A stretch of 64,000 nucleotides of DNA from Clostridiales bacterium (lineage in GTDB: Bacteria > Bacillota > Clostridia > Christensenellales > Aristaeellaceae). This document shows positions 23,251 to 31,826 of the stretch, piece by piece. Made by a program: the position numbers and the translations under genes. The stretch is from NCBI GenBank assembly GCA_017569285.1, contig CP069419.1:1054001-1118000 (forward strand). The letters run 5' to 3'. Positions within the stretch are counted from its first letter, which is position 1; each line of letters begins with the position of its first letter. The notes below the pieces were generated by a model. That model was not told the origin of the DNA, searched no databases, and saw only the letters and a list, made by a program, of their open reading frames with translations.

Positions 23251-24414
23251 ATGAATCCCTTTATGTTCCACAATCCTGTTCGGGTTTACTTTGGTGAAGG
23301 TGCAGCAAAGCATGGACTGGAAGCTGAACTGTCTCAGGTCGGAAACCGCATTCTGCTGGCTTACGGCGGTGGATCCATCAAACGCAACGGTGTATATGAC
23401 GAGATCGTCAGCCTGTTGAAAACAGCAGGAAAAGAAATCATCGAGTTTTCCGGTATTACGCCGAATCCGCGATATTCTGAGGTGCAGGCATGTGCAAAGC
23501 TGGCCCTGGAACAGAAGGTGGATTTTATGCTGGCGGTGGGCGGTGGCTCCGTGATCGACTGCGTGCGCACGGCAGCAGTGCAGGCGATGCTTGACGAGGA
23601 TATCTGGGAATACGAAACAGTGCAGCATAAGCTGCCCCGGGACGCCATCCCCATGGGCATCGTTCTGACCCTGGGCGGCACCGGCAGCGACATGAACTGG
23701 CTGGCCGGCGTCAACTATGAAGAGAAGCATGAGAAGGTGACCTTCGCGGGGAAACATGCTGTATTCAACATCATCGATCCTGCGTACACAGTGAGCGTTC
23801 CGACGAAGCAACTGCTGACCGGCGCCTTCGACACGCTGAGTCACTATATGGAAACATACTTCGGCAAGGGCAGCTTCGTCAGCGACGAAATCATGGAAGC
23901 GATCATGCGCAATGTGATCCGCAATGCCAGGACGATCAAGAATGATCCGAAGAACATGGACGCCCGCAGTGAGCTGCTGTGGGATTCATCCCTGGCTCTC
24001 AGCGGCCTGCCCGGTGCCGGGAAGATGAGCGACTTCCAGTGCCACAGCATTGAGCACTGGATCAGCGGATACACCGACGCTAACCATGGAAGGACGCTGG
24101 CTGTTCTTCATCCGGTAGTGTACCGGTATATTTTTTCCGCTGCGCCGGAGAAGTTTGCCCGCTTTGCCACCGAGGTCATGAGCGTGGACACCGCCGGAAG
24201 GAGTCCGCTGGAAACGGCGCTGGCCGGCATCGACGCGCTGGAATTATTCATCCGCGAACTGGGTTTGCCAACGAATTTCACTGAACTGGGGATTGACGTG
24301 GACGATGCCATGCTGGAGACCATCGCGGATCAGTGCAGGCCTAATCCCGGCTGCTGCAGGCAGCTCACCAGGGAAGATTTCCTCACGATCCTGAAAACCT
24401 GTGCCGGAAAGTAA
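23251..24414 (+). CDS. Iron-containing alcohol dehydrogenase (butanol dehydrogenase type)
   Basis: A 387-residue cytosolic NAD(P)H-dependent dehydrogenase of the BdhA/YqhD group. GAAGGAGG places the start at 23251. The nucleotide-binding motifs are GGGSIKRNGVYDEI and AVGGGSVIDCVR. The metal ligands are in AFDTLSHYMETYF (D and H), CHSIEHWISG (H) and ANHGRTLAVLHP (H). Substrates are usually aldehydes or ketones such as butyraldehyde or toxic short aldehydes. In this operon an aldehyde-detoxifying role under LysR control is plausible. Confidence 0.93.
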   Translation: MNPFMFHNPVRVYFGEGAAKHGLEAELSQVGNRILLAYGGGSIKRNGVYDEIVSLLKTAGKEIIEFSGITPNPRYSEVQACAKLALEQKVDFMLAVGGGSVIDCVRTAAVQAMLDEDIWEYETVQHKLPRDAIPMGIVLTLGGTGSDMNWLAGVNYEEKHEKVTFAGKHAVFNIIDPAYTVSVPTKQLLTGAFDTLSHYMETYFGKGSFVSDEIMEAIMRNVIRNARTIKNDPKNMDARSELLWDSSLALSGLPGAGKMSDFQCHSIEHWISGYTDANHGRTLAVLHPVVYRYIFSAAPEKFARFATEVMSVDTAGRSPLETALAGIDALELFIRELGLPTNFTELGIDVDDAMLETIADQCRPNPGCCRQLTREDFLTILKTCAGK

Positions 24415-24425
24415 AGGAACCACGC

Positions 24426-24962
24426 ATGCGAATACTGGTTTTAAACGGCAGCCCCCATCCTGACGGAGCGACTGCTGATATGGTTGCAGCCTTTGAAAAA
24501 GGCGCAAAGGAAGCCGGACACGACGTTGTCACTTTCTCTGTGGCCCGCATGAATGTGAAGGGCTGCCTGGGCTGCGAATACTGCCATAACAAGGGCGAAG
24601 GCAAGTGTGTGCAGCAGGACGATATGCAGAGGCTTTATCCTGAGTTTTTCTCTGCCGACATGGTGGTGTTTGCTTCACCCATCTACTACTTTACGTTCTC
24701 CGCCCAGCTGCAGGCCGTGATCCATCGCACCTATGCCTTCGGTATTCCGAAAAACGTGAAGCAGACCGCGCTGATCCTTTCCTCCGGCGACGCCTTTGTC
24801 TATGGTCCGGCCATTACCCAGTACTACCAGTCCATCGTGGAGTATTGGGGCGTGAAAAATGCAGGAATCTTCACAGCTAGCGGTGAAAAAAATAAGTCCG
24901 AGGAGAAACGGCAGGAGCTGTACGCATTCGGAAAGGCTCTGAAAAAAGAAAATGCACAATGA
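24426..24962 (+). CDS. NAD(P)H-dependent FMN oxidoreductase
   Basis: The protein has 178 residues, with no signal peptide. MRILVLNGSPHPDGATADMVAAFEKGA is the FMN-phosphate loop of the NADPH-dependent FMN reductase (flavodoxin_2-like) fold. CLGCEYCHNKGEGKCVQQDDM is the four-cysteine segment common in this subgroup, possibly for an iron or disulfide centre. ASPIYYFTFSAQLQAVIHR is the second flavin loop. It is 11 bases after the alcohol dehydrogenase, in the LysR-associated operon. The electron acceptor is unknown. Confidence 0.9.
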   Translation: MRILVLNGSPHPDGATADMVAAFEKGAKEAGHDVVTFSVARMNVKGCLGCEYCHNKGEGKCVQQDDMQRLYPEFFSADMVVFASPIYYFTFSAQLQAVIHRTYAFGIPKNVKQTALILSSGDAFVYGPAITQYYQSIVEYWGVKNAGIFTASGEKNKSEEKRQELYAFGKALKKENAQ

Positions 24963-25031
24963 AGCAAATGATCAACCATTTCTACCAGGCTGAATAATCC
25001 GTTCCGAGGAAGATGCATTGAGGAGACAAGG

Positions 25032-25886
25032 ATGCCGCATATCAAGAGATGCCATGATGGAAAGCTTTGGCGTAGGTTTATCGTACTTTTTGTCTGTTCA
25101 CTTGTGACAGGGTGCATTTCAATTCACAGCGCAAAAGGAGAAAGCACCATGTTATTGAAGCCTGTAATTGAACAGAACGGAAACGCCATCGAAGGTGTGC
25201 TGTATACTCCGAATGGTGAAGGCCCGTTTCCGACGGTCATCCTGACACACGGGTTCACGGGCAACTATACGTATATTACCGGAAATATCGCCAAAGAACT
25301 GGCGAAGGCAGGGTTTGCTGCCTATGCCTTCAATCTCCGCAATCCGGATACGAGGAGCATGCTGAACACATCCGTATTGACAGAGGCGGCCACCCTGGAC
25401 ACGGTCATCGACCAGATCAAAGCGCTTGATTGCGTTGATCCGGAACAGGTATTTCTTCTGGGCGAGAGCCAGGGCGGATTTGTATCCGCTTATGTCGCCG
25501 CCCGGCGCGAGGATATTCAGGCGCTGGTTCTGTACTATCCGGCGTTCGTGCTGCAGGATGATGCGAAGGAGAGAAATCCCGGCTGGGATGAACCGGGGCA
25601 CGTTTTTCAGGATGATCCTTCCTTTGGCGTGAGCGCCATCTATGCCCGGGACGCCTTGTCTTTCGATATCTATGAGGTCATCGTAGGCTATCATCGGGAT
25701 GTGCTGATCGTTCACGGGGACAGGGATACAGTTGTTCCGCTTGCTTATTCGGAACGCGCCGTTGCAGTGTACGATCACGCGGAACTGAAAATCATCAATG
25801 GAGCGGGGCATGGATTCTATTCCGGCGAGCCCTTCCGGATTTCCACGCAGTACGCAAAAGATTTCTTGACCTCACACATCCAGTGA
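25032..25886 (+). CDS. Lipoprotein-like alpha/beta hydrolase
   Basis: The protein has 284 residues from the ATG at 25032 behind GAGGAG. The N-terminus has a membrane segment and LVTGC, a plausible lipobox. A start at 25149, also with a good AAAGGAG site, would give a cytosolic form. The catalytic triad is clear: S in GESQGG, D in HGDRDTVVPL and H in GAGHGF. HGFTGN is the oxyanion loop. This is a dienelactone-hydrolase/esterase type enzyme of unknown substrate. It ends the redox operon. Confidence 0.88.
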   Translation: MPHIKRCHDGKLWRRFIVLFVCSLVTGCISIHSAKGESTMLLKPVIEQNGNAIEGVLYTPNGEGPFPTVILTHGFTGNYTYITGNIAKELAKAGFAAYAFNLRNPDTRSMLNTSVLTEAATLDTVIDQIKALDCVDPEQVFLLGESQGGFVSAYVAARREDIQALVLYYPAFVLQDDAKERNPGWDEPGHVFQDDPSFGVSAIYARDALSFDIYEVIVGYHRDVLIVHGDRDTVVPLAYSERAVAVYDHAELKIINGAGHGFYSGEPFRISTQYAKDFLTSHIQ

Positions 25887-26096
25887 TTGCATACCGAGAA
25901 TCCCGAATTTCAGATAGCTTTCCGACTGGCAAAGGGAGATACTCAGCAGTGTTCTGCTTTTCAAGAATTGTGTCAGAAAAACGTGCCGCTGAACGGCAAA
26001 TCGGAGAAATACTGCCGCATACGGTGCGACGGAGCCGCATCTGCAGTTTCGCAGGGCAAAAGAACCCGGGCCTCCGCCGTGTAAAGTCGTCGGCTG

Positions 26097-26843
26097 TTAT
26101 GCTTTCCTGTATTCCTTCTTCGCCAGCCACCCGCGGAAGAGTCCGCCTTCAAACAGGGAAATGATGACGAAGAAGATGTCCGCGAAGATGATGAAGACAA
26201 AGGACGGAATCAGGATGCGGGTATATTTTTTCCCGCTTCCGGTTCCTTTGCGGATATGATGCCCCATGCGGGCCAGGAAGAACAGGACGCCCAGGTTGAA
26301 GAACAGCAGCAATGCCGTGCTTTCCCCGAAGCTGATCCATGCGTCCTTCGGGAAGAAGTTCCCCGTGTTGAGCGCGCTGAGCAGCGTGTTCAGCGCCAGC
26401 AGCCCGATCTGCACCACAAACAGGATGCGGGTCACGTTCAGCATGACGCCTCCGCCGATTCCGACGCCGCCGCTCCAGGTCAGGCCGGCCCGGCTGCAGA
26501 AATGTTCGAAATTCTGCATCAACGGCTCATTCTGTTTGCCCTCAATGAACCCGTTGTTGGCAATGCAGTAGACGTTCAGTTTCAGGTTGTTCTCCTTGCA
26601 GAAAGCCTCCATCTTTTCCAGGAAGCGAAGCAGGTGGGATGGAATGCTGTCCACATAGAGGGGAACGCCGAATACAACGTTCTGCGCGTCCCGGAGCTGT
26701 TCCAGGATACGGTCATAATCCGCCGGGGTGCGCAGCTTTTCGGTCACCTTCTCCCCGCTCACAAACAGCCGCTGCAGGGCCAGGAAATAGGAGGAAGCGC
26801 AGAAGCGCTTTTTCGGGCTGCAGTTGATCAGTACGGTTTTCAT
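26097..26843 (-). CDS. Flavodoxin-fold oxidoreductase fused to a membrane domain
   Basis: The protein has 248 residues. Residues 1-135 are a flavodoxin-like NAD(P)H oxidoreductase fold (MKTVLINCSPKKRFCASSYF, VFGVPLYVDSIPSHLLRFLE, GGVGIGGG). They are followed by three hydrophobic segments at about 138-160 (ILFVVQIGLLALNTLL), 170-190 (ALLLFFNLGVLFFLA) and 205-230 (ILIPSFVFIIFADIFFVIISL). The enzyme is probably tethered to the inner face of the membrane. Its ATG overlaps the stop of the upstream FMN-reductase gene, so it is the last gene of a TetR operon. No family name is firm. Confidence 0.75.
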   Translation of the reverse strand: MKTVLINCSPKKRFCASSYFLALQRLFVSGEKVTEKLRTPADYDRILEQLRDAQNVVFGVPLYVDSIPSHLLRFLEKMEAFCKENNLKLNVYCIANNGFIEGKQNEPLMQNFEHFCSRAGLTWSGGVGIGGGVMLNVTRILFVVQIGLLALNTLLSALNTGNFFPKDAWISFGESTALLLFFNLGVLFFLARMGHHIRKGTGSGKKYTRILIPSFVFIIFADIFFVIISLFEGGLFRGWLAKKEYRKA

Positions 26844-27328
26844 AGCAATCCCTCCAGTTCTGAGAGGTCCTCAATGAACCTGACTTCGGTTCGTTCGAAT
26901 CCATCATTCACCGCATTGCGTTCCGCCAGGTACCGGAAGGTGGCCTTCTCATCTTCGGTAGCCTCACCGTAGACAATCACCTTCCACAGCCCGTGCCGGC
27001 CGTATCGCAGCGTATGGTGCATCTGCCGTCCCCGGTAGGTGCTGAGGGGCGTGGATGTGCCGATTGAGCGGTCCAGGACGTTTTTGATATCCGCGCTGTA
27101 TCCGCCGTACAGGTTCTTCGTGACGATCACCAGCTCGTCCGCCGATCCGATGATCCGGCAAACCTGCTGCAGGGTATCTTTCATAAAGCATTCCGCCGGA
27201 TGCTTCGTCCAGCAGCCGAAGCACCCCTGGCACGGGGCGTATTTTCCGTCTGCCGCAACCGCCCGGTCGCATTTTGCCTCAACCAGGCCGGAATACTGTT
27301 GGTCCAGGTCGTGAATAATGACTGTCAT
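26840..27328 (-). CDS. Flavodoxin-family oxidoreductase
   Basis: A 162-residue cytosolic protein: MTVIIHDLDQQYSGLVEAKC, then CQGCFGCWTKHPAECFMKD (the cysteine-rich loop of NADPH-dependent FMN reductases) and TKNLYGGYSADIKNVLDRSI. The usual GSPR-type N-terminal phosphate loop is shortened, so FMN binding may be weak. It overlaps the TetR gene upstream and the membrane oxidoreductase downstream by 4 bases each, which implies translational coupling. Confidence 0.82.
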   Translation of the reverse strand: MTVIIHDLDQQYSGLVEAKCDRAVAADGKYAPCQGCFGCWTKHPAECFMKDTLQQVCRIIGSADELVIVTKNLYGGYSADIKNVLDRSIGTSTPLSTYRGRQMHHTLRYGRHGLWKVIVYGEATEDEKATFRYLAERNAVNDGFERTEVRFIEDLSELEGLL

Positions 27329-27897
27329 GAATTTCCCTCCTGTACGGCTGCGAGCACTGCGCCGTTCCAGGCGCGCTCCAGGTGTTTTGCGATCAGCTTT
27401 TCATCAAATTCCAGGTGGTTGTTGGCAATAATGCTGGCATATCCATGGGCAAACATCGCGACCGTCAGGAATACGCCCCGGGTCTGTTCCAGGCTCAGCC
27501 CGGCTTCTTCCTGCATCGCCGCGAGGAGCGGTGCCAGGCCTTCGGAATTCACCATTTCCAGGAGGCTTCTTTCTTCCGCGTAACCGGACTGGAACAGGAA
27601 TCGGAACCACTGCGGCTCCTCCACGGCAAAGCGGATGTAGTTCAGCCCAATGCTCAGCACGGGATCCATGCCCGCCGGGCAGTTCATCATATATTCGAAA
27701 TGCAGCCGATCCACTTTTTCAAAAGCGGCTCTCTTCAGCTTTTCAATCGTTTCAAAATGATACATCACCGGCTGGGTGGAGCAGTTCAGCTGTCCGGCCA
27801 CCGTCCGGACATTGACGCTTTCAAATCCGCTTTTCCGGACAATTTCAACTGCGGCATCGATGATCATGTCCTTTGTGATTCTCGTCTTTGGCGGCAT
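27325..27897 (-). CDS. TetR-family repressor
   Basis: The protein has 190 residues: MPPKTRITKDMIIDAAVEIV, then VNVRTVAGQLNCSTQPVMYHFETIEKLKR is the TetR helix-turn-helix, followed by a helical ligand domain. It is the first gene of an operon with two flavodoxin-fold oxidoreductases. A direct repeat just upstream (27921-27945) is the likely operator, so the operon is probably self-repressed and induced by a redox-active compound or xenobiotic (inference). Confidence 0.92.
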   Translation of the reverse strand: MPPKTRITKDMIIDAAVEIVRKSGFESVNVRTVAGQLNCSTQPVMYHFETIEKLKRAAFEKVDRLHFEYMMNCPAGMDPVLSIGLNYIRFAVEEPQWFRFLFQSGYAEERSLLEMVNSEGLAPLLAAMQEEAGLSLEQTRGVFLTVAMFAHGYASIIANNHLEFDEKLIAKHLERAWNGAVLAAVQEGNS

Positions 27898-27920
27898 GTG
27901 CGAGGCGCCTCCTTTTCACA

Positions 27921-27945
27921 ACATTCGTTATGTAACATTTGTTAT
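27921..27945 (-). promoter_or_regulatory. Probable TetR operator
   Basis: ACATTCGTTAT (27921-27931) and ACATTTGTTAT (27935-27945) are direct repeats 14 bases apart. They enclose the palindrome GTTATGTAAC. They lie 24-48 bases upstream of the repressor start, where the promoter should be. Confidence 0.5.
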
Positions 27946-28134
27946 ATTACTCATTCCGGTTCAGTTTGTCAACCGGGTTTTTTTCTCTGTCGCTTATTTC
28001 CTGGCCTGTACAATCCTGTGCACAGCATTCCCGTGCGGAATTCCTGTGCTTTTGATTCGGCCCCTGCGTTGCTTTTTTCCCGGCAAGCGGGTAAAATGAC
28101 ACCGTTTCTACCCGATGAAAGGACGGACCGGATC

Positions 28135-29289
28135 ATGAACCTCAGAGACCTATCTGAACTCAGGCGGCGGCTGAACCCTGCCAAGCGCAACCCTTCCGTA
28201 ATCTGCGGCTGCTATGTGGACCATATCGGCAATCTCATCACCAGCTTCCAGCTGGCCGTTGCCACCCTCAATGAACAGGAGAACGAGCGGTATATGACCA
28301 TCTTCAGGAAAGTTCTTTCCGGACAGATCGGCCAGTCGCTCACGCCCATCGCGTTCCCGGCGGAAGCGGATGATATCCTGCTCCGGGCAAGGGATACCGC
28401 GCTGGCGGATGAAGCCGTGCTGCAGGATATCTTTACCCGGCTGATCTCCGGCATCCGTGCGGAGCATCCGGACATGCAGTCCGTGGAGGATGCGCAGAAC
28501 GCGGAAAACTGGCTGATCCTAATGCTGCATGATGATGTTGATGTCCGGAAGCGCGATGTGAACGAAGAAATCGATTATGAAAACTCCGACCGCGCATTCA
28601 GCTATGTTCTCTGCGCCGTCTGCCCGGTCAAACAGGAAAAGCCGGCGCTGCGGTATGTTCCCGCGGACAGCGTTTTCCACGAGCGCATCCCGGAGTGGCT
28701 GGCCGGCAATCCGGAGCTGGGCTTCCTCTTCCCGCTTTATGAAGGCGGCGCCGCCGACGTAAACACCATGCTTTTCTTCAGCCGGAACAGCAGCAATGCC
28801 CATGAGGCATTCCTGAAAGCGGCTTTCAATGTGGAAGCGGAGATGCCCGCCTCGGAGCAGACCGATAACTTCCAGGCCCTGCTGGCCCAGGCGCTGGGAA
28901 CCGAATGTTCCCTGGATGTGGTCCAGGAAATGCATGAAACAGTGTCTGAGCTCATCGAAGAGCAGCAGAAGGATAAGGACGCCGAGCCCCTCATGCTCTC
29001 CAAGCAGGATGTGGCCCGGGTCCTGACGGATGCCGGAGTGTCCGAGGAGAAAACGGAAGCCTTCCAGAAGGGCTTTGATGCCACCTTCGGGGCCGGGGCG
29101 GTCCTGCCCGCGGTCAACATCGTGACGCCCAAGCAGTTCAAGGTGGACCTGCCCAGCGTATCCATCAAGGTGGATCCCAAGCAGGCGGATCTGCTGGAAA
29201 CCCGGATCATCGACGGCCGCAGCTACCTGCTGATCCCGATTGAAGGCGATATCGCCGTCAACGGCCAGCCGGTGTTCGCGACAAAGTAA
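28135..29289 (+). CDS. DUF4317 family protein
   Basis: A 384-residue cytosolic protein. The start at 28135 is behind GAAAGGA. The opening MNLRDLSELRRRLNPAKRNP, then SVICGCYVDHIGNLITSF is diagnostic of DUF4317, a Firmicutes family of unknown function and similar length. The C-terminal part (VARVLTDAGVSEEKTEAFQK, TPKQFKVDLPSVSIKV) is also typical. No transmembrane segment or catalytic motif is visible. It is the first of several closely spaced forward genes that do not share an obvious pathway. Confidence 0.88.
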   Translation: MNLRDLSELRRRLNPAKRNPSVICGCYVDHIGNLITSFQLAVATLNEQENERYMTIFRKVLSGQIGQSLTPIAFPAEADDILLRARDTALADEAVLQDIFTRLISGIRAEHPDMQSVEDAQNAENWLILMLHDDVDVRKRDVNEEIDYENSDRAFSYVLCAVCPVKQEKPALRYVPADSVFHERIPEWLAGNPELGFLFPLYEGGAADVNTMLFFSRNSSNAHEAFLKAAFNVEAEMPASEQTDNFQALLAQALGTECSLDVVQEMHETVSELIEEQQKDKDAEPLMLSKQDVARVLTDAGVSEEKTEAFQKGFDATFGAGAVLPAVNIVTPKQFKVDLPSVSIKVDPKQADLLETRIIDGRSYLLIPIEGDIAVNGQPVFATK

Positions 29290-29311
29290 TTTTCTGCGGA
29301 GCGTGAAACAG

Positions 29312-29719
29312 ATGAATTACCGGATCATTGAAGGCACAGATCAGATCAACCTGGATGATGTTGTCCGGCTGCTGAAAACCACCTATTGGGCCGACAAACG
29401 GTCCCGGGAACAAATCCTGAAATCCATGGAGAATTCATCCTGCTACGGCATCGTCCTGGAAGGCCGGGAGCACCTGGCCGGTTTTGCCCGGGTCATCAGC
29501 GATTACGCGACCTCCTGGTACCTGTGCGACGTGGTGATTGATCCGGAGTGCCGGCACCGGGGGTTGGGGAAAGCCCTGGTGTCCCATATTGCCTCGCTGC
29601 CGGAATTTGCAGGCATCCGCGGTTTCCTGTTCACCCTGGACGCCCACGGCCTGTATGAAAAATACGGCTTTGAAAAAGTGGAAGGCCGGGTCATGGTCCG
29701 GGCGCCCGGCAGGGTCTGA
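29312..29719 (+). CDS. GNAT-family N-acetyltransferase
   Basis: The protein has 135 residues. GGAG precedes the ATG at 29312. The acetyl-CoA-binding motif A is VVIDPECRHRGLGKALVSHIAS (R-x-x-G-x-G variant RHRGLG). HGLYEKYGFEKV is the C-terminal strand-helix motif. The substrate is not evident; the short length fits the small-molecule or peptide acetyltransferase subgroup. It is 13 bases from the phosphoesterase gene. Confidence 0.9.
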   Translation: MNYRIIEGTDQINLDDVVRLLKTTYWADKRSREQILKSMENSSCYGIVLEGREHLAGFARVISDYATSWYLCDVVIDPECRHRGLGKALVSHIASLPEFAGIRGFLFTLDAHGLYEKYGFEKVEGRVMVRAPGRV

Positions 29720-29731
29720 GGGAGGTTCTGT

Positions 29732-30235
29732 ATGGCGGATAAATCCTTATATGTGCTTGCGGGATACGATGACCGGACAGAGAGCATCCTGGCCGGAATG
29801 CAGGAAAAACTCTATGGAATGGGTTTCACCGGTATCCAGACAAAGAACATTCCCATGCATTTCACCCTGGGATCCTACAGCACCGACCGGGAAGCGGAAC
29901 TGAAAGCCCGCCTCACGGAGATCGCGGAAACGCAGGAAGCCTTCCCCGTTTCCTTCAGTCATATCGGCCTGTTCAGGCTGCCGCAGAATGACGTCCTGTT
30001 TGCTGCTCCGTCAGTCACCCGGGAGATGCTGGCGCTGAAGGACCGTTTTATGGACAGCAGTGATCCCTTCAGCTGGTCACCGCATACTACCCTGCTGATT
30101 GACAAACCGGATGTGGTTCAGCAGGCAATTCCTGCTGTCCTGGATGGTTTCTCCGCCATGGACGGAAAAGTGACTGTCCTGCATTTGTATGAATTCTGGC
30201 CAACCCAGCATATCCTGTCCGTATCACTGAAATAG
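29732..30235 (+). CDS. 2H phosphoesterase (LigT/2'-5' RNA ligase-like)
   Basis: A 167-residue cytosolic protein with the two H-x-T/S-x motifs of the 2H superfamily: HFTLGS near residue 47 and HTTLLI near residue 117. The spacing and length match small LigT-like enzymes, which act on cyclic phosphate ends of RNA or nucleotides. The true substrate is unknown. It is co-directional with the preceding GNAT gene. Confidence 0.85.
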   Translation: MADKSLYVLAGYDDRTESILAGMQEKLYGMGFTGIQTKNIPMHFTLGSYSTDREAELKARLTEIAETQEAFPVSFSHIGLFRLPQNDVLFAAPSVTREMLALKDRFMDSSDPFSWSPHTTLLIDKPDVVQQAIPAVLDGFSAMDGKVTVLHLYEFWPTQHILSVSLK

Positions 30236-30306
30236 AGGCCAACCTGTGATAAAGGAACAGGCTCTTTTTTCCCGCAGACCATCCGCACCCATGAAAGGAA
30301 ATCAGT

Positions 30307-30966
30307 ATGAAGCACAAACGGCTGAACCGGGACCAGTGGGGATTCCAGTACTATCCGTATTACCAGATGCGGATTGATGATGACCTGTTCCATGGCATGG
30401 CGTGCCTGATCCGCAATACGGACGGAGAGGACGGGGAAAGGAATTACTGGGAAACGCCTGCCGGGGAACGGATGCAGGTCACCGGCGGCGGAATGACCTG
30501 GCTTGCACTGGTTCCGGACAATACCCATCGGGTGATCACCGTCATGTATTACCCGGACGGGGCCCATGATCCGGAGCGAAAGCAGTATCCGGTACCCGCC
30601 AGTGAAAAATACCAGCCTTCTGTCTGGTATATCGATATCACGGACGGGTTTGGATATGATGAGGACGGAATCATGTTCTTCCTCGACAAATACCTGGATG
30701 TCATCCTGTTCCCGGAGGGCGGTTTCAAAATCGACGACCGGGATGAACTGGACCGGGCATATGAATCCGGGGAGCTAAGCCGGGAGCAGTATGAATCTGC
30801 CCTGGCGGAGGGAGATGAAATCATCCGGGAGTACTGCGGGGATGTCCGCAGGATGGACGCCTGGTGTGCAGCGGTCCGGCAGCTGGCGGAAGACCGGATT
30901 GCCGCCGGGGAACCGATTACCATGTGTCGGGAAATCCGGGAATGGAAGGAAAAGCAGGGAAAATAA
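30307..30966 (+). CDS. DUF402 family protein
   Basis: The protein has 219 residues. GAAAGGAAATC precedes the ATG. The DUF402 core (VWYIDITDGFGYDEDGIMFFLDKYLDVILFPEGGFKIDDRDEL..A.ESGELSREQYESA) has the metal-binding D residues of the FomD/Ntdp nucleoside diphosphatase fold. Members hydrolyse nucleoside diphosphates or related phosphoanhydrides. An N-terminal extension of about 90 residues precedes it. A GC-rich hairpin follows the gene. Function is inferred from the family only. Confidence 0.8.
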   Translation: MKHKRLNRDQWGFQYYPYYQMRIDDDLFHGMACLIRNTDGEDGERNYWETPAGERMQVTGGGMTWLALVPDNTHRVITVMYYPDGAHDPERKQYPVPASEKYQPSVWYIDITDGFGYDEDGIMFFLDKYLDVILFPEGGFKIDDRDELDRAYESGELSREQYESALAEGDEIIREYCGDVRRMDAWCAAVRQLAEDRIAAGEPITMCREIREWKEKQGK

Positions 30967-31039
30967 ATCTGCATGATCATACAGCAAACGGCCCGGATGC
31001 GGTTCCGGGCCGGATCCTGAAAAACGGAGGACGAACGGG

Positions 31040-31588
31040 ATGGCCCCGCTGATCATCACCCATTATTTTGTGCACGGAACGGACCCGTGGCAGAATATCA
31101 TGCTCCTGCCGGAGACGGAAGCATTCAGCAAAGCTGCGGAGCTCGCGGCTGCCCATGAGGGAATGGAATCTTTTGGCCGCTTTGCGGACTTTATCCACTA
31201 TTACCCGCTGCGGAAAACCGCGGATGAATGGGTGCGGAAGGAGTTCATCCGGCTTGGCGGCCGTCCCCGGCTGGAGCATCCCTACAGCTTTGTCTTGGGG
31301 GAAAGCAATTACCTGAAGAAATGGTTTGACCAGGGTGACAGCCTGCAGATCCCGCTGGACCGGGTCCCAGAAGACCAGGTCAGCTTTACCCTGGGAGACA
31401 GCTGCGCCAAGCTTTCAAGAGGAGATACCCTGGAAGTGCTCACAAAGCAGATGCTTCTCGGGAAACTCAGTGCCTTCGGCGATTCCGTGGAAAAGCTGAT
31501 TCAAAGCATCGCCCCGTACGGGTACGTGGAAGTACAGCTGTGGTTCCGGCCGGAGCAGGAGAGTCAGCCTGCGTCTTCTCACGAATGA
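31040..31588 (+). CDS. Hypothetical protein
   Basis: A 182-residue cytosolic protein starting MAPLIITHYFVHGTDPWQNI behind GGAGG. It contains no recognisable motif. The C-terminal region (QVSFTLGDSCAKLSRGDTLE, YGYVEVQLWF) looks beta-rich. It follows DUF402 by about 70 bases and is followed by a strong terminator, so it closes this run of genes. Confidence 0.7.
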   Translation: MAPLIITHYFVHGTDPWQNIMLLPETEAFSKAAELAAAHEGMESFGRFADFIHYYPLRKTADEWVRKEFIRLGGRPRLEHPYSFVLGESNYLKKWFDQGDSLQIPLDRVPEDQVSFTLGDSCAKLSRGDTLEVLTKQMLLGKLSAFGDSVEKLIQSIAPYGYVEVQLWFRPEQESQPASSHE

Positions 31589-31636
31589 ACAGCTCGTCGG
31601 TGTCCTTTTGAAGAACAGATATCCGCCGGGAACAGC

Positions 31637-31660
31637 AAAACGCCGGAATCCCGGCGTTTT
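31637..31660 (+). terminator. Intrinsic terminator
   Basis: AAAACGCCGG (31637-31646) pairs with CCGGCGTTTT (31651-31660) around a 4-base loop and more T follow. It ends the transcript of the hypothetical gene. Confidence 0.85.
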
Positions 31661-31826
31661 TTCTTTTCCTGTGCGGATGACCGCGCACAAAAGGGCTTGC
31701 ATTCTGGAAACAATGGAATATAATGTCGTAGTAAGATACACCTAACTTATGTGAATTGTTCATTCCTCTCCCCTGTTTCTGCATTCACATAATTGCGTTA
31801 GTTTATTTTATATTCAGGAGTCGCAG

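Noticed and set aside
22177-23844. 555-codon reverse ORF
   Set aside because: It is antisense to the flavodoxin, cyclophilin-like and alcohol dehydrogenase genes, all of which have strong family motifs and ribosome-binding sites.
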